Shown in pieces: positions 35,527 to 44,851 of a stretch of DNA of 64,000 nucleotides. The stretch lies in contig NZ_FNGM01000004.1 in NCBI RefSeq assembly GCF_900102965.1, positions 217,686 through 281,685 of the forward strand, in the 5' to 3' direction. Source of the DNA: Paenibacillus jilunlii (lineage in GTDB: Bacteria > Bacillota > Bacilli > Paenibacillales > Paenibacillaceae). The position numbers and the translations under genes are program-made. The notes below the pieces were generated by a model. That model was not told the origin of the DNA, made no database searches, and worked only from the letters and a program-made list of their open reading frames with translations. Position 1 is the first letter of the stretch; each line of letters starts with the position of its first letter.

Positions 35527-36363
35527 CTAGCTTTTTTTTCCGTATTGGCCGGGGGTGTGGCCCGTGAAATTCTTGAAGGTACGGATGAAATTGGCGTAAT
35601 CATTGAAGCCGGACAGATAGCAGGTGTCAGATACCGAGTTGCCGGCGGTGAGGAGCTGCTTGGCTAAGGTGATTTTTTTCAACAGGACATAACGGTAGAG
35701 GGTTCCTCCGGTCTGCTGCTTGAACAGATGGCTGAGATAATACTTATCTACGGATAGTTCCTCAGCAATCCCCTCCAGCGAAAGGGCCAGATGCAGATGG
35801 TTATCAATATAGGACATGGCCGACTGAATCAGTGTGGAGATCAGACTGGGAACTGCTGAAAAGCTGCGGCTGTACAGATCGTTGACCTGCACCAGCAGCT
35901 GAATCAGATAAGTGAGCGCCAGAACGTCGCTGCCGTACTGCGGATGCTTCAGGATGCCGATGAGACGGAATGCCAGTCCGGTAAAAGCTTCAAGCTGTGC
36001 CTGATCCATCTGCGAAAGGTTATGTTCTCCGGTCTGACGGTTCTGAAAGCAGGCGAGCAGATTCGTGTCAGCGGTGCAAAAGGGGTAAACCAGAGGTGCT
36101 TTGAAGTGGATTGTAATCCGTTCATAGGGCTCTGGGGACAGGTTGATGATTTTATGGATTTCATGATTGTTGAAGATTAGAACATTTCCGGGACTCAGAG
36201 GATAGCTGTACTGTTCCACAAAACAGTTCACCTGCCCGCCCAGGAACAGAAAGATTTCATAATGGTCATGAATGTGAAAATCCTTGGTGGGAGAGGTCGG
36301 GGAATTGCCGATTCCCGCCAGGATATCACCATGGAACTGCTGATAATATTCGGCATGCTTCAT
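35527..36363 (-). CDS. AraC-family regulator with cupin sensor domain
   Basis: 278 residues. The N-terminal cupin (HDHYEIFLFLGGQVNCFVEQ, then LSPGNVLIFNNHEIH) would bind a sugar; the C-terminal ~100 residues are the double AraC helix-turn-helix (LSLEGIAEELSVDKYYLSHL and SVSDTCYLSGFNDYANFIRT). It is transcribed divergently from the DUF2264, heparinase and GH88 genes and shares with them a control region with three TTATCGCAA boxes, so it very likely controls that operon. Confidence 0.88.
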   Translation of the reverse strand: MKHAEYYQQFHGDILAGIGNSPTSPTKDFHIHDHYEIFLFLGGQVNCFVEQYSYPLSPGNVLIFNNHEIHKIINLSPEPYERITIHFKAPLVYPFCTADTNLLACFQNRQTGEHNLSQMDQAQLEAFTGLAFRLIGILKHPQYGSDVLALTYLIQLLVQVNDLYSRSFSAVPSLISTLIQSAMSYIDNHLHLALSLEGIAEELSVDKYYLSHLFKQQTGGTLYRYVLLKKITLAKQLLTAGNSVSDTCYLSGFNDYANFIRTFKNFTGHTPGQYGKKS

Positions 36364-36384
36364 TTCGTAGACCCCCTTCGGAAT

Positions 36385-36455
36385 TTATCGCAATAAACGC
36401 AACAAATCATTAATTATCGCAAAGACATTGCGATAACATAAAACTAAACTATAAA
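36385..36455. promoter_or_regulatory. Triple AraC operator between divergent genes
   Basis: TTATCGCAA occurs at 36385-36393, 36414-36422 and, inverted, at 36428-36436 (TTGCGATAA). The last two form a perfect palindrome with a five-base centre. The rightmost copy lies about 14 bases before a TATAAA -10 at 36450-36455, where an activator would touch RNA polymerase. The 29-bp spacing of the first pair is near three helical turns. Confidence 0.7.
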
Positions 36456-36501
36456 TGAAGTTTAGACAATCCAGAAGAGCGAAGCCATGGAGGAATTGAA
36501 G

Positions 36502-37641
36502 ATGAACGGTAAGGAACAGCGCAGATATTGGCTGGATACGATGCTGCTGATCGGTGCTCCGGTGCTGGAAGCATTGAAGCGGAGGACACTTACGATTACG
36601 CTGCCGGTGGAATTCCACAGCGGCCGGAGCGGCTTCGCGCCGCTGGAAGCTTTTGCCCGGCTGGCCTGCGGGATGGCGCCCTGGCTGGAGCTGGAAGGCC
36701 TTGAAGGTGAAGAAGAAAAGCTTAGAGGATATTACGCCAGGCTGATGTTGGAAGCGCTTGATGCGGCTACGGACCCGGAATCTGCGGATTATATGGATTT
36801 TGAGGCGGAGGGGCAGCCGCTGGTCGATGCGGCTTTTCTGGCGCATGCGCTGGTGCGCGCACCAAAGCGCCTGGCCTCGCAGTTGAATGAACGCGTCAGG
36901 CGCAACGTGATTGCGGCATTAAAAAAGACCCGCCGGACGGCCCCCTGCGGCAGCAACTGGCTGCTGTTCAGCGCAATGGTGGAGGCCGCCCTGTACATTC
37001 TCGGCGACCCGGAATATGACCGGATGCGGGTAGGTTATGCAGTCCATATGTTCATGGACTGGTATAAAGGCGACGGAGTATACGGGGACGGCAAAGATTT
37101 TCGCTGGGATTATTACAACAGCTTTGTAATTCAGCCGATGCTCGTGGATGTGATTACCCTTTTTGAGCAGGATTCGGCGCATTACCCCCAATTGAAGCCT
37201 CTGATTATGCAGCGGGCCCGGCGGTATGCCACCGTGCTGGAGCGGATGATCGCACCGGACGGCACTTATCCGTTCCTTGGACGTTCCATCGTGTACCGCT
37301 TCGGGGCGTTTCAGCTGCTCGCGCAGGCGGCGCTTCAGCATTTCCTTGAAGAATCCCTGCAGCCTGCACAGGTACGCTGTGCCCTGACGGCTGTGATCAA
37401 GCGGATTATGGAGTTCCCGGGCAATCTGGATGAGAACGGCTGGCTGCGCCCGGGCGTATACGGTTATCAGCCAGAGCTGGCAGAGAGCTATATCAATACA
37501 GGCAGCTTGTACTTGTGTGCAGCCGTATTCCTTCCGCTGGGACTGCTGCCTGAAGATCCATTCTGGAGCGGGGAGAATCAGAATTGGACTTCACAGCAAA
37601 TTGCTGCAGGTGGGAATGTTATGCGCGATCATGCTTTGTAA
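36502..37641 (+). CDS. DUF2264-family protein
   Basis: About 379 residues, no signal peptide. It matches DUF2264 as I know it: RRYWLDTMLLIGAPVLEAL at the N-terminus, GSNWLLFSAMVEAALY in the middle, and repeated aromatic helices (DWYKGDGVYGDGKDFRWDYY) like an alpha/alpha-toroid glycan enzyme. DUF2264 genes often sit with polysaccharide lyase and GH88/GH105 genes, which is the case here. ATG at 36502 follows GGAGG by eight bases; the ATG at 36487 overlaps that site. The reaction is unknown. Confidence 0.8.
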   Translation: MNGKEQRRYWLDTMLLIGAPVLEALKRRTLTITLPVEFHSGRSGFAPLEAFARLACGMAPWLELEGLEGEEEKLRGYYARLMLEALDAATDPESADYMDFEAEGQPLVDAAFLAHALVRAPKRLASQLNERVRRNVIAALKKTRRTAPCGSNWLLFSAMVEAALYILGDPEYDRMRVGYAVHMFMDWYKGDGVYGDGKDFRWDYYNSFVIQPMLVDVITLFEQDSAHYPQLKPLIMQRARRYATVLERMIAPDGTYPFLGRSIVYRFGAFQLLAQAALQHFLEESLQPAQVRCALTAVIKRIMEFPGNLDENGWLRPGVYGYQPELAESYINTGSLYLCAAVFLPLGLLPEDPFWSGENQNWTSQQIAAGGNVMRDHAL

Positions 37642-37671
37642 TTTTACGCTACTGGGAAGGGGAGAACAGAT

Positions 37672-39486
37672 ATGAATCAACAGGAATTGCTTGATATCAT
37701 CCGGGAGGCTGGTCCGCTGCAGGTGAGCCATTATTATCCGCAGGGGGATCAGGATATTTTCTGGAAGCGGGCAGCGGAGTCCGGCGAATGGAAGGAGAGT
37801 ATCTCTGAAATCCGGGCGGAGGGTCTGCGGCTGGAAGCTCTGGACATTCCGGAGCTGACGTATTCCCTGTTCACGGCCTTTGGGCGTACAGGCTCCAGGC
37901 TGGAGTATGAACGGGTCTATTTCGAACGGAGAAGAAGGCTGAATACGTATGCTTTGCTTGTTTTGCTGGAGCCGGAGAATCCGGGATATCTGAGGGGGCT
38001 GGAAGATATCCTGTGGTCTATCTGCGGGGAGTACACCTGGTGTGTTCCCGCCCATTTGCCTCCGGATTTTGCGGTCACGGAGATCGGACGGTTTATTGAT
38101 CTGTTTTCGTCTGAGACCGGTTTTACCTTAAGCGAAATATCGTTACTTCTGGGCGGGCGGCTGTCGCCGCTGCTGCGTGCCCGGATCTCGGCTGAAGTGG
38201 AACGCAGGATATTCCGGCCTTTTCTGGAAGACGGCCCTTATCACTGGGAGACCGTCACACATAACTGGTCTGCTGTCTGTGCAGGATCGATCGGGGCGGC
38301 GGCTATGCTGGCACTGGATGACCCGGCTCAGCTGAGCCGGATTCTGCACAAGACGGAACGCAGTATGCACTTCTATCTGGAGGGCTTCGGGGAGGATGGA
38401 GCGTGTGCGGAGGGGCTTGGCTACTGGAATTACGGATTCGGATATTTCACGTATTACAGCGATCTTCTGCGGGCCAGAAGCGGAGGGAAGCTGGACTGGT
38501 TCCAATGTGACAAGGTCCGCAGCATCGCCGCGTTCCAGCAGAAATGCTTCATAGGCGGCAGCCTTGTAGCGAATTTCTCTGATTCGACGCTCCGGGTCCG
38601 CGTACATATGGGCCTGTCCCATTATCTGGCGGCAAAATATTCTTGTGTCGAGGCTCCTCCGGCGCAGCTTCGTGCTCCTTATACAGAGGATCATTGCAGC
38701 CGCTGGGCTCCGGCACTGCGCAATCTAATCTGGACAAGGCAGGCCAGGGTTGCCCAGGAGTGGGGTGCTGCCAGCTTTTATCTTCCTGATGCAGCTTGGA
38801 TCGTTGTACGGCACGGTTCTCCGGAGAAGGTCTTTGGCTTCGCCGCCAAGGGCGGACATAACGATGAACCGCATAATCATAATGATCTGGGCCATTTCAT
38901 TCTGGCCGGCGGCGGGGAAGTCTACGCCGCAGACCTTGGAAGCGGAGAGTACACGGCGGATTATTTTGGCAAAGGCCGTTACCGGTATGACTGCAATGGT
39001 TCCCAGGGTCATTCGGTGCCGATTATCAGCGGCCGGTACCAGAGTGCAGGACCGGAGTATACAGCTGCAGTGCTGCATGCCGCCACTGGGGCGGACAAGG
39101 ATGAGCTAAAGCTGGAGTTATCTAAGGCTTATGAAACGGAAGGCCTGAAGTCACTGATCCGTTCTCTGGTATGGCACAAGGAGGAACTTCCCCGCTTGGA
39201 GCTGTGTGACGAGTATCTGTATGAAGGGGCAACGGAGAGCTGGACCGAGCGGTTCGTAACCTGGCGGCAGCCGGAGCTCCTCCGGACCGGCATCGTCCTG
39301 CTGCCGGGAAGTGATGGCGGCGGAGTAGCAGTACATTATGATAATAAGCTGGTGGAACCCGAAATTACGCCACGTGAGTACCGTGATCATTACGGCCGGG
39401 AGACGGTCTGGCATACGCTGGATTTTCATGTGCTCCGGCCCGGCTCTGAAGGCAGATTTGTATTCACATTTCAGTTCTTATCATAG
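37672..39486 (+). CDS. Heparinase II/III-family polysaccharide lyase, cytoplasmic
   Basis: 604 residues, no signal peptide. N-terminal alpha-barrel, then the HepII/III C-terminal beta domain with GGHNDEPHNHNDLGHFILA (about 395-413), DLGSGEYTADYF and GSQGHSVPIISG. This family cleaves uronic-acid-containing polymers by beta-elimination. The lack of a signal means it acts on imported oligosaccharides. It leads directly into the GH88 gene, which would use the unsaturated ends it creates. Which polymer (heparin-like, alginate or other uronate glycan) cannot be read from sequence. Confidence 0.83.
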   Translation: MNQQELLDIIREAGPLQVSHYYPQGDQDIFWKRAAESGEWKESISEIRAEGLRLEALDIPELTYSLFTAFGRTGSRLEYERVYFERRRRLNTYALLVLLEPENPGYLRGLEDILWSICGEYTWCVPAHLPPDFAVTEIGRFIDLFSSETGFTLSEISLLLGGRLSPLLRARISAEVERRIFRPFLEDGPYHWETVTHNWSAVCAGSIGAAAMLALDDPAQLSRILHKTERSMHFYLEGFGEDGACAEGLGYWNYGFGYFTYYSDLLRARSGGKLDWFQCDKVRSIAAFQQKCFIGGSLVANFSDSTLRVRVHMGLSHYLAAKYSCVEAPPAQLRAPYTEDHCSRWAPALRNLIWTRQARVAQEWGAASFYLPDAAWIVVRHGSPEKVFGFAAKGGHNDEPHNHNDLGHFILAGGGEVYAADLGSGEYTADYFGKGRYRYDCNGSQGHSVPIISGRYQSAGPEYTAAVLHAATGADKDELKLELSKAYETEGLKSLIRSLVWHKEELPRLELCDEYLYEGATESWTERFVTWRQPELLRTGIVLLPGSDGGGVAVHYDNKLVEPEITPREYRDHYGRETVWHTLDFHVLRPGSEGRFVFTFQFLS

Positions 39487-39504
39487 ATAAATGGCGGTGT
39501 TTGA

Positions 39505-40644
39505 ATGAATAACCAAACGGAAAATACGGCTTGGGTAGAAGAAGCCTGGAGTAAGGCACTGGAGAAAACGGGGATAAACAGCCAAAGCATCGGCGCTGAA
39601 TTCCCTCATGCGGGTCAGAGCGGCAAATACGTGCTGGAAGCCCCGAATTGGTGGACCGCCGGATTTTGGCCCGGTATGCTGTGGCAGTTCTACGGTGAAT
39701 GCGGTGACGAAAGCCTGAAAGCGATTGCCGAGCGCTGTGAGAAAAGGCTTGACGAGGTGCTGGACGGCTACGTTAAGCTGGATCATGATCTTGGCTTTAT
39801 GTGGATTCTTACCAGTGTGGCGAACTTCAAGCTGACCGGAAACGAAATGTCTCGTATCCGGGCATTAAAAGCGGCTAATTACTTGTCCGCCCGCTTCAAC
39901 CTGAAAGGCCGCTATATCCGGGCCTGGAATCCTTGGCGGGAAGGGGAGGACAACAGTGGTGTTGCAATTATTGACTGCTGCATGAATACCAGCCTGCTGT
40001 TCTGGGCTTCCGCAGAGACAGGTGATCCGCGCTACCGTCATATCGCCGAGGCGCACATGGATACCGTGCTGGAGCATTTCATCCGGGCAGACGGTTCGGT
40101 ATACCATATCGTCAACTTCAATCCGGACACGGGTGAGGTGAAGGAGAAGCCCGGGGGACAGGGCTACGGACCTGAATCTGCCTGGTCGCGCGGCACAGCC
40201 TGGGCTGTTTACGGCCTGACGCTGGCGTACCACCATTCGGCCAAACCGGAGTATCTGCATGCTGCCCAGCGGGTTGCGCATTTCTTTTTGACCCGGCTTC
40301 CGGAGGATCATGTTCCCCATTGGGACTTCCGGGCGCCAGGGGAAACCGGTAAAATCCGCGATACCTCTGCCGGCTCCTGCGCAGCGAGCGGCCTGCTGCT
40401 GTTGGCCCGCCAGGTAGACGATTCGGAGTCACATATATACCGTAGCGGTGCGCTGAAGATCATGGAGTCCCTTTACCGGAATTACGGAACCTGGGACCAG
40501 CCGGACGAGGAAGGGCTGCTGCTTCACGGAACAAGCAACTATCCGGAGAACCGCAACATTGGCGTTTCCCTTATCTATGGCGATTTCTTTTATGTCGAGG
40601 CGCTGGCCCGGCTTAAGGAAGCCGGCCCGTTCTACTGGGAATAG
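39505..40644 (+). CDS. GH88 unsaturated glucuronyl hydrolase
   Basis: 379 residues, the family's usual length, alpha/alpha-barrel. WWTAGFWPGMLW, DHDLGFMW (catalytic-region Asp95) and VAIIDCCMN (catalytic Asp157) fit the GH88 enzyme from Bacillus sp. GL1, and the C-terminal RDTSAGSCAASGLL is typical. It hydrates the 4,5-unsaturated uronic acid left by a lyase and releases it as 4-deoxy-5-keto-uronate. Its start is 18 bases after the lyase stop. Confidence 0.9.
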   Translation: MNNQTENTAWVEEAWSKALEKTGINSQSIGAEFPHAGQSGKYVLEAPNWWTAGFWPGMLWQFYGECGDESLKAIAERCEKRLDEVLDGYVKLDHDLGFMWILTSVANFKLTGNEMSRIRALKAANYLSARFNLKGRYIRAWNPWREGEDNSGVAIIDCCMNTSLLFWASAETGDPRYRHIAEAHMDTVLEHFIRADGSVYHIVNFNPDTGEVKEKPGGQGYGPESAWSRGTAWAVYGLTLAYHHSAKPEYLHAAQRVAHFFLTRLPEDHVPHWDFRAPGETGKIRDTSAGSCAASGLLLLARQVDDSESHIYRSGALKIMESLYRNYGTWDQPDEEGLLLHGTSNYPENRNIGVSLIYGDFFYVEALARLKEAGPFYWE

Positions 40645-40755
40645 GAGCATTTTCCGGTGATATCCGGGTTGGATATTCCTAAAGATCCGAACGAAAATGT
40701 GACAGCGCCGACGGCTATCTTTTAGCATCCTCGTAAGAGTTAATAAATTTTTCAT

Positions 40756-40784
40756 ATGACTCTCAGGGTTACTTAGGCTATAAT
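40756..40784 (+). promoter_or_regulatory. Promoter of the symporter gene
   Basis: ATGACT (40756-40761), 17-bp spacer, TATAAT (40779-40784). The -10 is perfect, the -35 moderate. Confidence 0.6.
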
Positions 40785-40814
40785 GAGGTCTAAAAAAGAA
40801 AACGGGGCGTTAGA

Positions 40815-42167
40815 ATGAATCAGTTTAAAGGTGAAAAAAGCCTGCTTTCGGAGAAAAAGGAGCGTTTTTCTTCCAGCGGCTTTATTTTTGCGGCCATTGG
40901 CAGCTCAGTGGGTCTGGGGAATATGTGGAAGTTCCCTTATATTACAGGAGAAAACGGGGGAGCGGCTTTTTTCCTGCTCTTCATCGTCTGTCTGGTGCTG
41001 ATCGGCTTGCCGGTATTGCTGGCTGAACTGGCCATCGGACGCAGCGGACGCGGAAGCGCGGCGACTTCGTTCATACGGGCCGGAGGCGGGAAAGGCTGGA
41101 AGGCAGCTGGAATTCTGCAAGTGGTGGCGCCGTTCCTGATCCTTTCCTTTTATATAATTGTTGCAGGCTGGACGCTGAACTACGCGGTGATCGCCTTCAA
41201 TGGACAGTTGTTCAGCACAACTGATTACGCGGGTCAATTTGGCTCCTTCATCTCAGGGTATATGCCCATTGTCTGGCAGGGTGTAGCCATGCTGATTACA
41301 GCGGGCGTGGTCATCCTTGGGGTTTCTGGCGGGATTGAGAAATTTAATAAAGTATTGATTCCCGGCCTGGTCGTTCTCCTCATTGTGTTGATGATCCGCG
41401 CGGTAACATTGCCGGGTGCGGGCGAAGGGGTATCCTTTTTCCTCAAACCGGACTTCTCGGTGCTGACGGCCGAATCCGCGCTGGTCGCCTTGGGACATGC
41501 CTTCTTCTCGCTGTCGCTCGGGATGGGGATTCTGCTGACTTACGGTTCTTATGTGGATAAAAGACAGTCGCTGGGCAGCGCTGCATTAGCCATTGGCGCC
41601 GGAGATTTGGTGTATGCGTTTATCGCCGGATTGATTATTTTTCCGACGACATTCTCGTTTGGCATTGCCCCGGATCAAGGGCCTTCACTGATTTTTATCG
41701 CGCTGCCGGCAGCTTTCTCGGCCATGCCTTTCGGTTCGTTCTTCGGCGGCCTGTTCTTCATTCTGCTGGCGATTGCCGCTTTGACCTCGGCCGTATCCCT
41801 GCTTGAAGTGCCTGTATCCTTTGCTATGGAGCGCTGGAACTGGAGCCGCCAGCGTGCGGTCTGGGTCTTGTCTCTGATTTGTTTCCTGCTCGGCATTCCT
41901 TCAGCGATGTCGCTGGGGATGTTCCCGGAGCTTACATTCGGCGGCAAAGCCTTGTTTGACTGGATGGATTTCATCACCTCTAATATTATGCTGCCGCTGG
42001 GCGGCCTGCTGATTACCATTTTTGCCGGGTATTTCTGGAAGGGGGCAGCGGAAGCTGCCGGGCTGCAGGCGGGCTGGTTCCGCGTCTGGCTGTTCATGCT
42101 CCGGTATGTCGCCCCGGTTCTGGTGTTCCTGGTGCTGCTGCATACCTCGGGAATTTTGACCTTTTAA
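40815..42167 (+). CDS. Sodium-dependent transporter, neurotransmitter:sodium symporter family
   Basis: 450 residues, about eleven to twelve helices. The N-terminal IGSSVGLGNMWKFPYITGENGG is the family's unwound-helix-1 sodium and substrate site, as in LeuT. Central SFFLKPDFS and SLSLGMGILLTYGSYVDK and later SLLEVPVSF are also typical. These bacterial members import amino acids or related amines with Na+. No linked amino-acid gene helps fix the substrate. It starts behind its own promoter. Confidence 0.87.
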   Translation: MNQFKGEKSLLSEKKERFSSSGFIFAAIGSSVGLGNMWKFPYITGENGGAAFFLLFIVCLVLIGLPVLLAELAIGRSGRGSAATSFIRAGGGKGWKAAGILQVVAPFLILSFYIIVAGWTLNYAVIAFNGQLFSTTDYAGQFGSFISGYMPIVWQGVAMLITAGVVILGVSGGIEKFNKVLIPGLVVLLIVLMIRAVTLPGAGEGVSFFLKPDFSVLTAESALVALGHAFFSLSLGMGILLTYGSYVDKRQSLGSAALAIGAGDLVYAFIAGLIIFPTTFSFGIAPDQGPSLIFIALPAAFSAMPFGSFFGGLFFILLAIAALTSAVSLLEVPVSFAMERWNWSRQRAVWVLSLICFLLGIPSAMSLGMFPELTFGGKALFDWMDFITSNIMLPLGGLLITIFAGYFWKGAAEAAGLQAGWFRVWLFMLRYVAPVLVFLVLLHTSGILTF

Positions 42168-42194
42168 TGTAAAGCCATACTTCGGCAGAAAGAA

Positions 42195-42240
42195 CACAAT
42201 CAAACCCTGCAACCACAAGAGTTGTAGGGTTTTTGATCGT
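42195..42240. terminator. Bidirectional terminator between convergent genes
   Basis: A long stem (AAACCCTGCAAC with GTTGTAGGGTTT, extended by ACAATC/GATCGTGT) with a CACAAGA-type loop and flanking A and T runs. It serves both the symporter and the SDR gene. Confidence 0.85.
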
Positions 42241-42254
42241 GTTACTCATCTGTA

Positions 42255-43022
42255 TCAAACCGAAGTCCAGCCCCCGTCCACATACAATGTCTGGCCAGTC
42301 GTGTAGCTGGAAGCGTCCGAGGCAAAATAGATGGCTGCACCGTTCAATTCCTCCGGATTGCCGGGCCGGCCGAGGGGACACTGCGCATTGTACAACTGGA
42401 GAAAACTGTCCTGATACAGGGCGCGTTCAGTCATTTCCGTGCGGAATAGGCTGGGACCAATGGCATTCACAGTTATGCCATACGGAGCCAAGGAAGCCCC
42501 CATGCCCCGGGTCATGCTCAAAACCGCGCCTTTGGAGGCATTATAGGCATGAAGCGGAAATGACTTGCTGCCGATCATGCCGCAGATGGAGGCCATGTTG
42601 ATAATCCGGCCATAGCTTCTATCCTTCATGGGCTTAATGACATGCTTGGACATAAGAAATATGCTTTTTAGGTTGGTGTCGATCACCCGGTCCCATTCAC
42701 GCTCTTCCAGCTCCTCCACCGAACCGGCGGAGGCGACCCCGGCATTGTTCACCAGAATATCGATTTTGCCCCAATGCTGTAAAATATCCTGGACCGCAGC
42801 CTCAATCTCATCCTCCCGGATGACATCGCATCTCAGTGACAGGGTCTGGCGGCCTGCGGTTTCTATCTCCCTGGCCGTTTGTGCCAGCTTGTCCGGCCTT
42901 AGATCCAGAAGGGCCACATCCGCGCCCTGTGCGGCGAACGCCTTAGCCAATTCTGCGCCAATCCCGCCAGCTGCGCCGGTTACAACAGCCACTTTGCCGC
43001 TTAAATCAAACAGATTATTCAT
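42255..43022 (-). CDS. Short-chain dehydrogenase/reductase
   Basis: 255 residues, classical SDR: cofactor motif TGAAGGIG (near 16-23), DLRP after strand 2 (suggests NAD), NNAG (near 90), catalytic Ser in NMASICG, Tyr and Lys in YNASK, and C-terminal TGQTLYVDGGW. Closest by motif to gluconate 5-dehydrogenase and 2-deoxy-D-gluconate 3-dehydrogenase (KduD-like) enzymes, a role that would suit uronate breakdown by the GH88 operon, though the symporter gene lies between. AGGAGGG precedes the ATG. Substrate inferred. Confidence 0.82.
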   Translation of the reverse strand: MNNLFDLSGKVAVVTGAAGGIGAELAKAFAAQGADVALLDLRPDKLAQTAREIETAGRQTLSLRCDVIREDEIEAAVQDILQHWGKIDILVNNAGVASAGSVEELEEREWDRVIDTNLKSIFLMSKHVIKPMKDRSYGRIINMASICGMIGSKSFPLHAYNASKGAVLSMTRGMGASLAPYGITVNAIGPSLFRTEMTERALYQDSFLQLYNAQCPLGRPGNPEELNGAAIYFASDASSYTTGQTLYVDGGWTSV

Positions 43023-43102
43023 GGTAACCCTCCTTATTCATCGTCAGCTTCAATGTAACATAGACCTATTAATGATTATATATATGGAAAATATAAAAAT
43101 AA

Positions 43103-43132
43103 TTGGAATCATTGTGCAGCCCGCACTATAAT
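43103..43132 (+). promoter_or_regulatory. Promoter of the PucR-type regulator gene
   Basis: TTGGAA (43103-43108), 18-bp spacer, TATAAT (43127-43132), 19 bases before the ATG. Confidence 0.65.
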
Positions 43133-43150
43133 AAACAGAGGGTGAGGGCG

Positions 43151-44722
43151 ATGAGTATTAGCTTTGAGCAACTGAGCAGGCATTTTGGGAAGCAAGCGGT
43201 GCATGTTCATCGGAACAAGAGATCAGAGGATGAAGTTTACTGTGATGCCAAACTGATTACGAAGAGTCTAACCTCCTTTGCGCCCGGATTTATCTATGTG
43301 GGCAAGAGCTCCATGCTCCCGGGTAATGCCGCTAATATGGAGAATGCCAGCCTGATGCTGATTAATGACGCAGAGCTTCCTGTAGTTGAGGATGTGGAGA
43401 GCAGCCCGAATATGATTGAGTTTACAGCGGGAGCAGATATCTTTGAGATCTACAATCAGACCAGGGAGCTGTTTCTGGAACAAGCGGAAACCGAGCAGGC
43501 GAAGGCCAAGCTGCTCAAAGCTTTTGCGGCCGGAAAAGGGATGGAGCATATCGTATCGGTGGCGGCGGATATACTGGGTAATCCGGTAATCGTCATTGAT
43601 ATAAGCTATAAAGTGCTGGCCTGTTCGGACAGCGAAGTAACCGATCCGGTCTGGAGAGATAATCTGCAGAAGGGCTACTGCTCTTATGATTTTATAGCCA
43701 CCGTCCAAAAGATGAAAAGCGTACAAAACGGTGCAAAGTCCGAGGAACCGTATGAAGTGTTCTGCAGCGGCAGTGCTGCTGCGAAAGTGGTGGCAAAGAT
43801 TAAAATCGGGGACAAGCCTGTCGGCAATCTTATTTTGCTGGGTACAGAACGGCCTATCCGTCCAAGGGACCGTGATCTGGCCGCTTTTGCCGGTGAGATG
43901 GTGGCGGCGGAACTGCAGAAGAACAGCTTTTACCGGAATTCTACGCATGCCGTGTATGATGAGCTGATCTACGATCTGCTGGAGAATCAACTGAGCGGCA
44001 AAGAACTTGTCCAAGAGAGGCTCCGGAGCGGTAATATCAAGCTGAACGGCAGGCTGTCCGTGCTGGTGCTGGATATTGCGCGGTATGATGCTTCCGGCAA
44101 ATACAACGGGTATTTACGGGACCGGATCCGTACGCTTTTTACCGCGGAACGACAGATCTTTTATAATGGGCACATTGTCAGTATCAGGGACCGGGAGCCT
44201 AGGGGAGCGAGAATAGAATGTGGCCCCGACATGCATGAATTCCTGATCTCGAATCAGATTCGCCTGGGAATCAGCAGTGAATTCAGCGACATTGCGGATT
44301 GCCGCAAATATTATCTGCAGGCGGTCAAAGCGCTGGAAATCGGCCTGATTGCCCTGCCTGCCGATCCGGTGATTGTATACTCCGATGTGCAGCTGTATGA
44401 CATGTTGTCTGCCTATACACAAAGTGATTACAGGGACGTATGCCATCCGGCGCTGCTTACTTTGCGGGAATATGACGGGAAGCACCATGCTGACCTGTAC
44501 CATACCCTTTTTATCTATCTGAAGAACAACCGGCAGCTGCAAAAAACCGCAGTCGAGCTGTTCATCCACCGCAACACCCTGCGGTACCGTCTGCAGCAGA
44601 TCAGTGAATTGATCCATGTTGATTTAGACAATATTGATAACGTTCTTAAATTATATATGTCCTATAAAATGACCGCCTACCTCGATAGATTGAGGGAAGC
44701 AGGAAAATGCACAAGCGGATAG
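43151..44722 (+). CDS. PucR/CdaR-type helix-turn-helix regulator
   Basis: 523 residues from the ATG at 43151, just after GGGTGAGGGCG. The N-terminal part resembles a PucR ligand domain, the centre (about 130-260) a GAF-like sensor (VVIDISYKVLACSDSEV), and the C-terminus the PucR helix-turn-helix (QKTAVELFIHRNTLRYRLQQ). Such regulators control purine, amino-acid or sugar-acid use in Gram-positives. It is divergent from the SDR gene, 128 bases away, which makes that gene a candidate target. Effector unknown. Confidence 0.85.
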   Translation: MSISFEQLSRHFGKQAVHVHRNKRSEDEVYCDAKLITKSLTSFAPGFIYVGKSSMLPGNAANMENASLMLINDAELPVVEDVESSPNMIEFTAGADIFEIYNQTRELFLEQAETEQAKAKLLKAFAAGKGMEHIVSVAADILGNPVIVIDISYKVLACSDSEVTDPVWRDNLQKGYCSYDFIATVQKMKSVQNGAKSEEPYEVFCSGSAAAKVVAKIKIGDKPVGNLILLGTERPIRPRDRDLAAFAGEMVAAELQKNSFYRNSTHAVYDELIYDLLENQLSGKELVQERLRSGNIKLNGRLSVLVLDIARYDASGKYNGYLRDRIRTLFTAERQIFYNGHIVSIRDREPRGARIECGPDMHEFLISNQIRLGISSEFSDIADCRKYYLQAVKALEIGLIALPADPVIVYSDVQLYDMLSAYTQSDYRDVCHPALLTLREYDGKHHADLYHTLFIYLKNNRQLQKTAVELFIHRNTLRYRLQQISELIHVDLDNIDNVLKLYMSYKMTAYLDRLREAGKCTSG

Positions 44723-44750
44723 ATGATGAAGAAATAAGTTCCCCTGTACA

Positions 44751-44781
44751 GGCACTTCTAGGCGATGACCCACATACAATA
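44751..44781 (+). promoter_or_regulatory. Mother-cell sigma promoter of sigK
   Basis: CATACAATA at 44773-44781 matches the sigma-K/sigma-E -10 consensus, with GGCAC at 44751-44755, 17 bases upstream, as the AC-type -35 of sigma-K. This supports autoregulation by sigma-K. Bacillus sigK is also read by sigma-E with SpoIIID; no clear SpoIIID box is visible. Confidence 0.7.
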
Positions 44782-44851
44782 AAAGGACCATGAACCCGTA
44801 GTTCATACTACAGATCGGTTTCATTGTACATGTGCGGGAGGTGTCGCCAAG

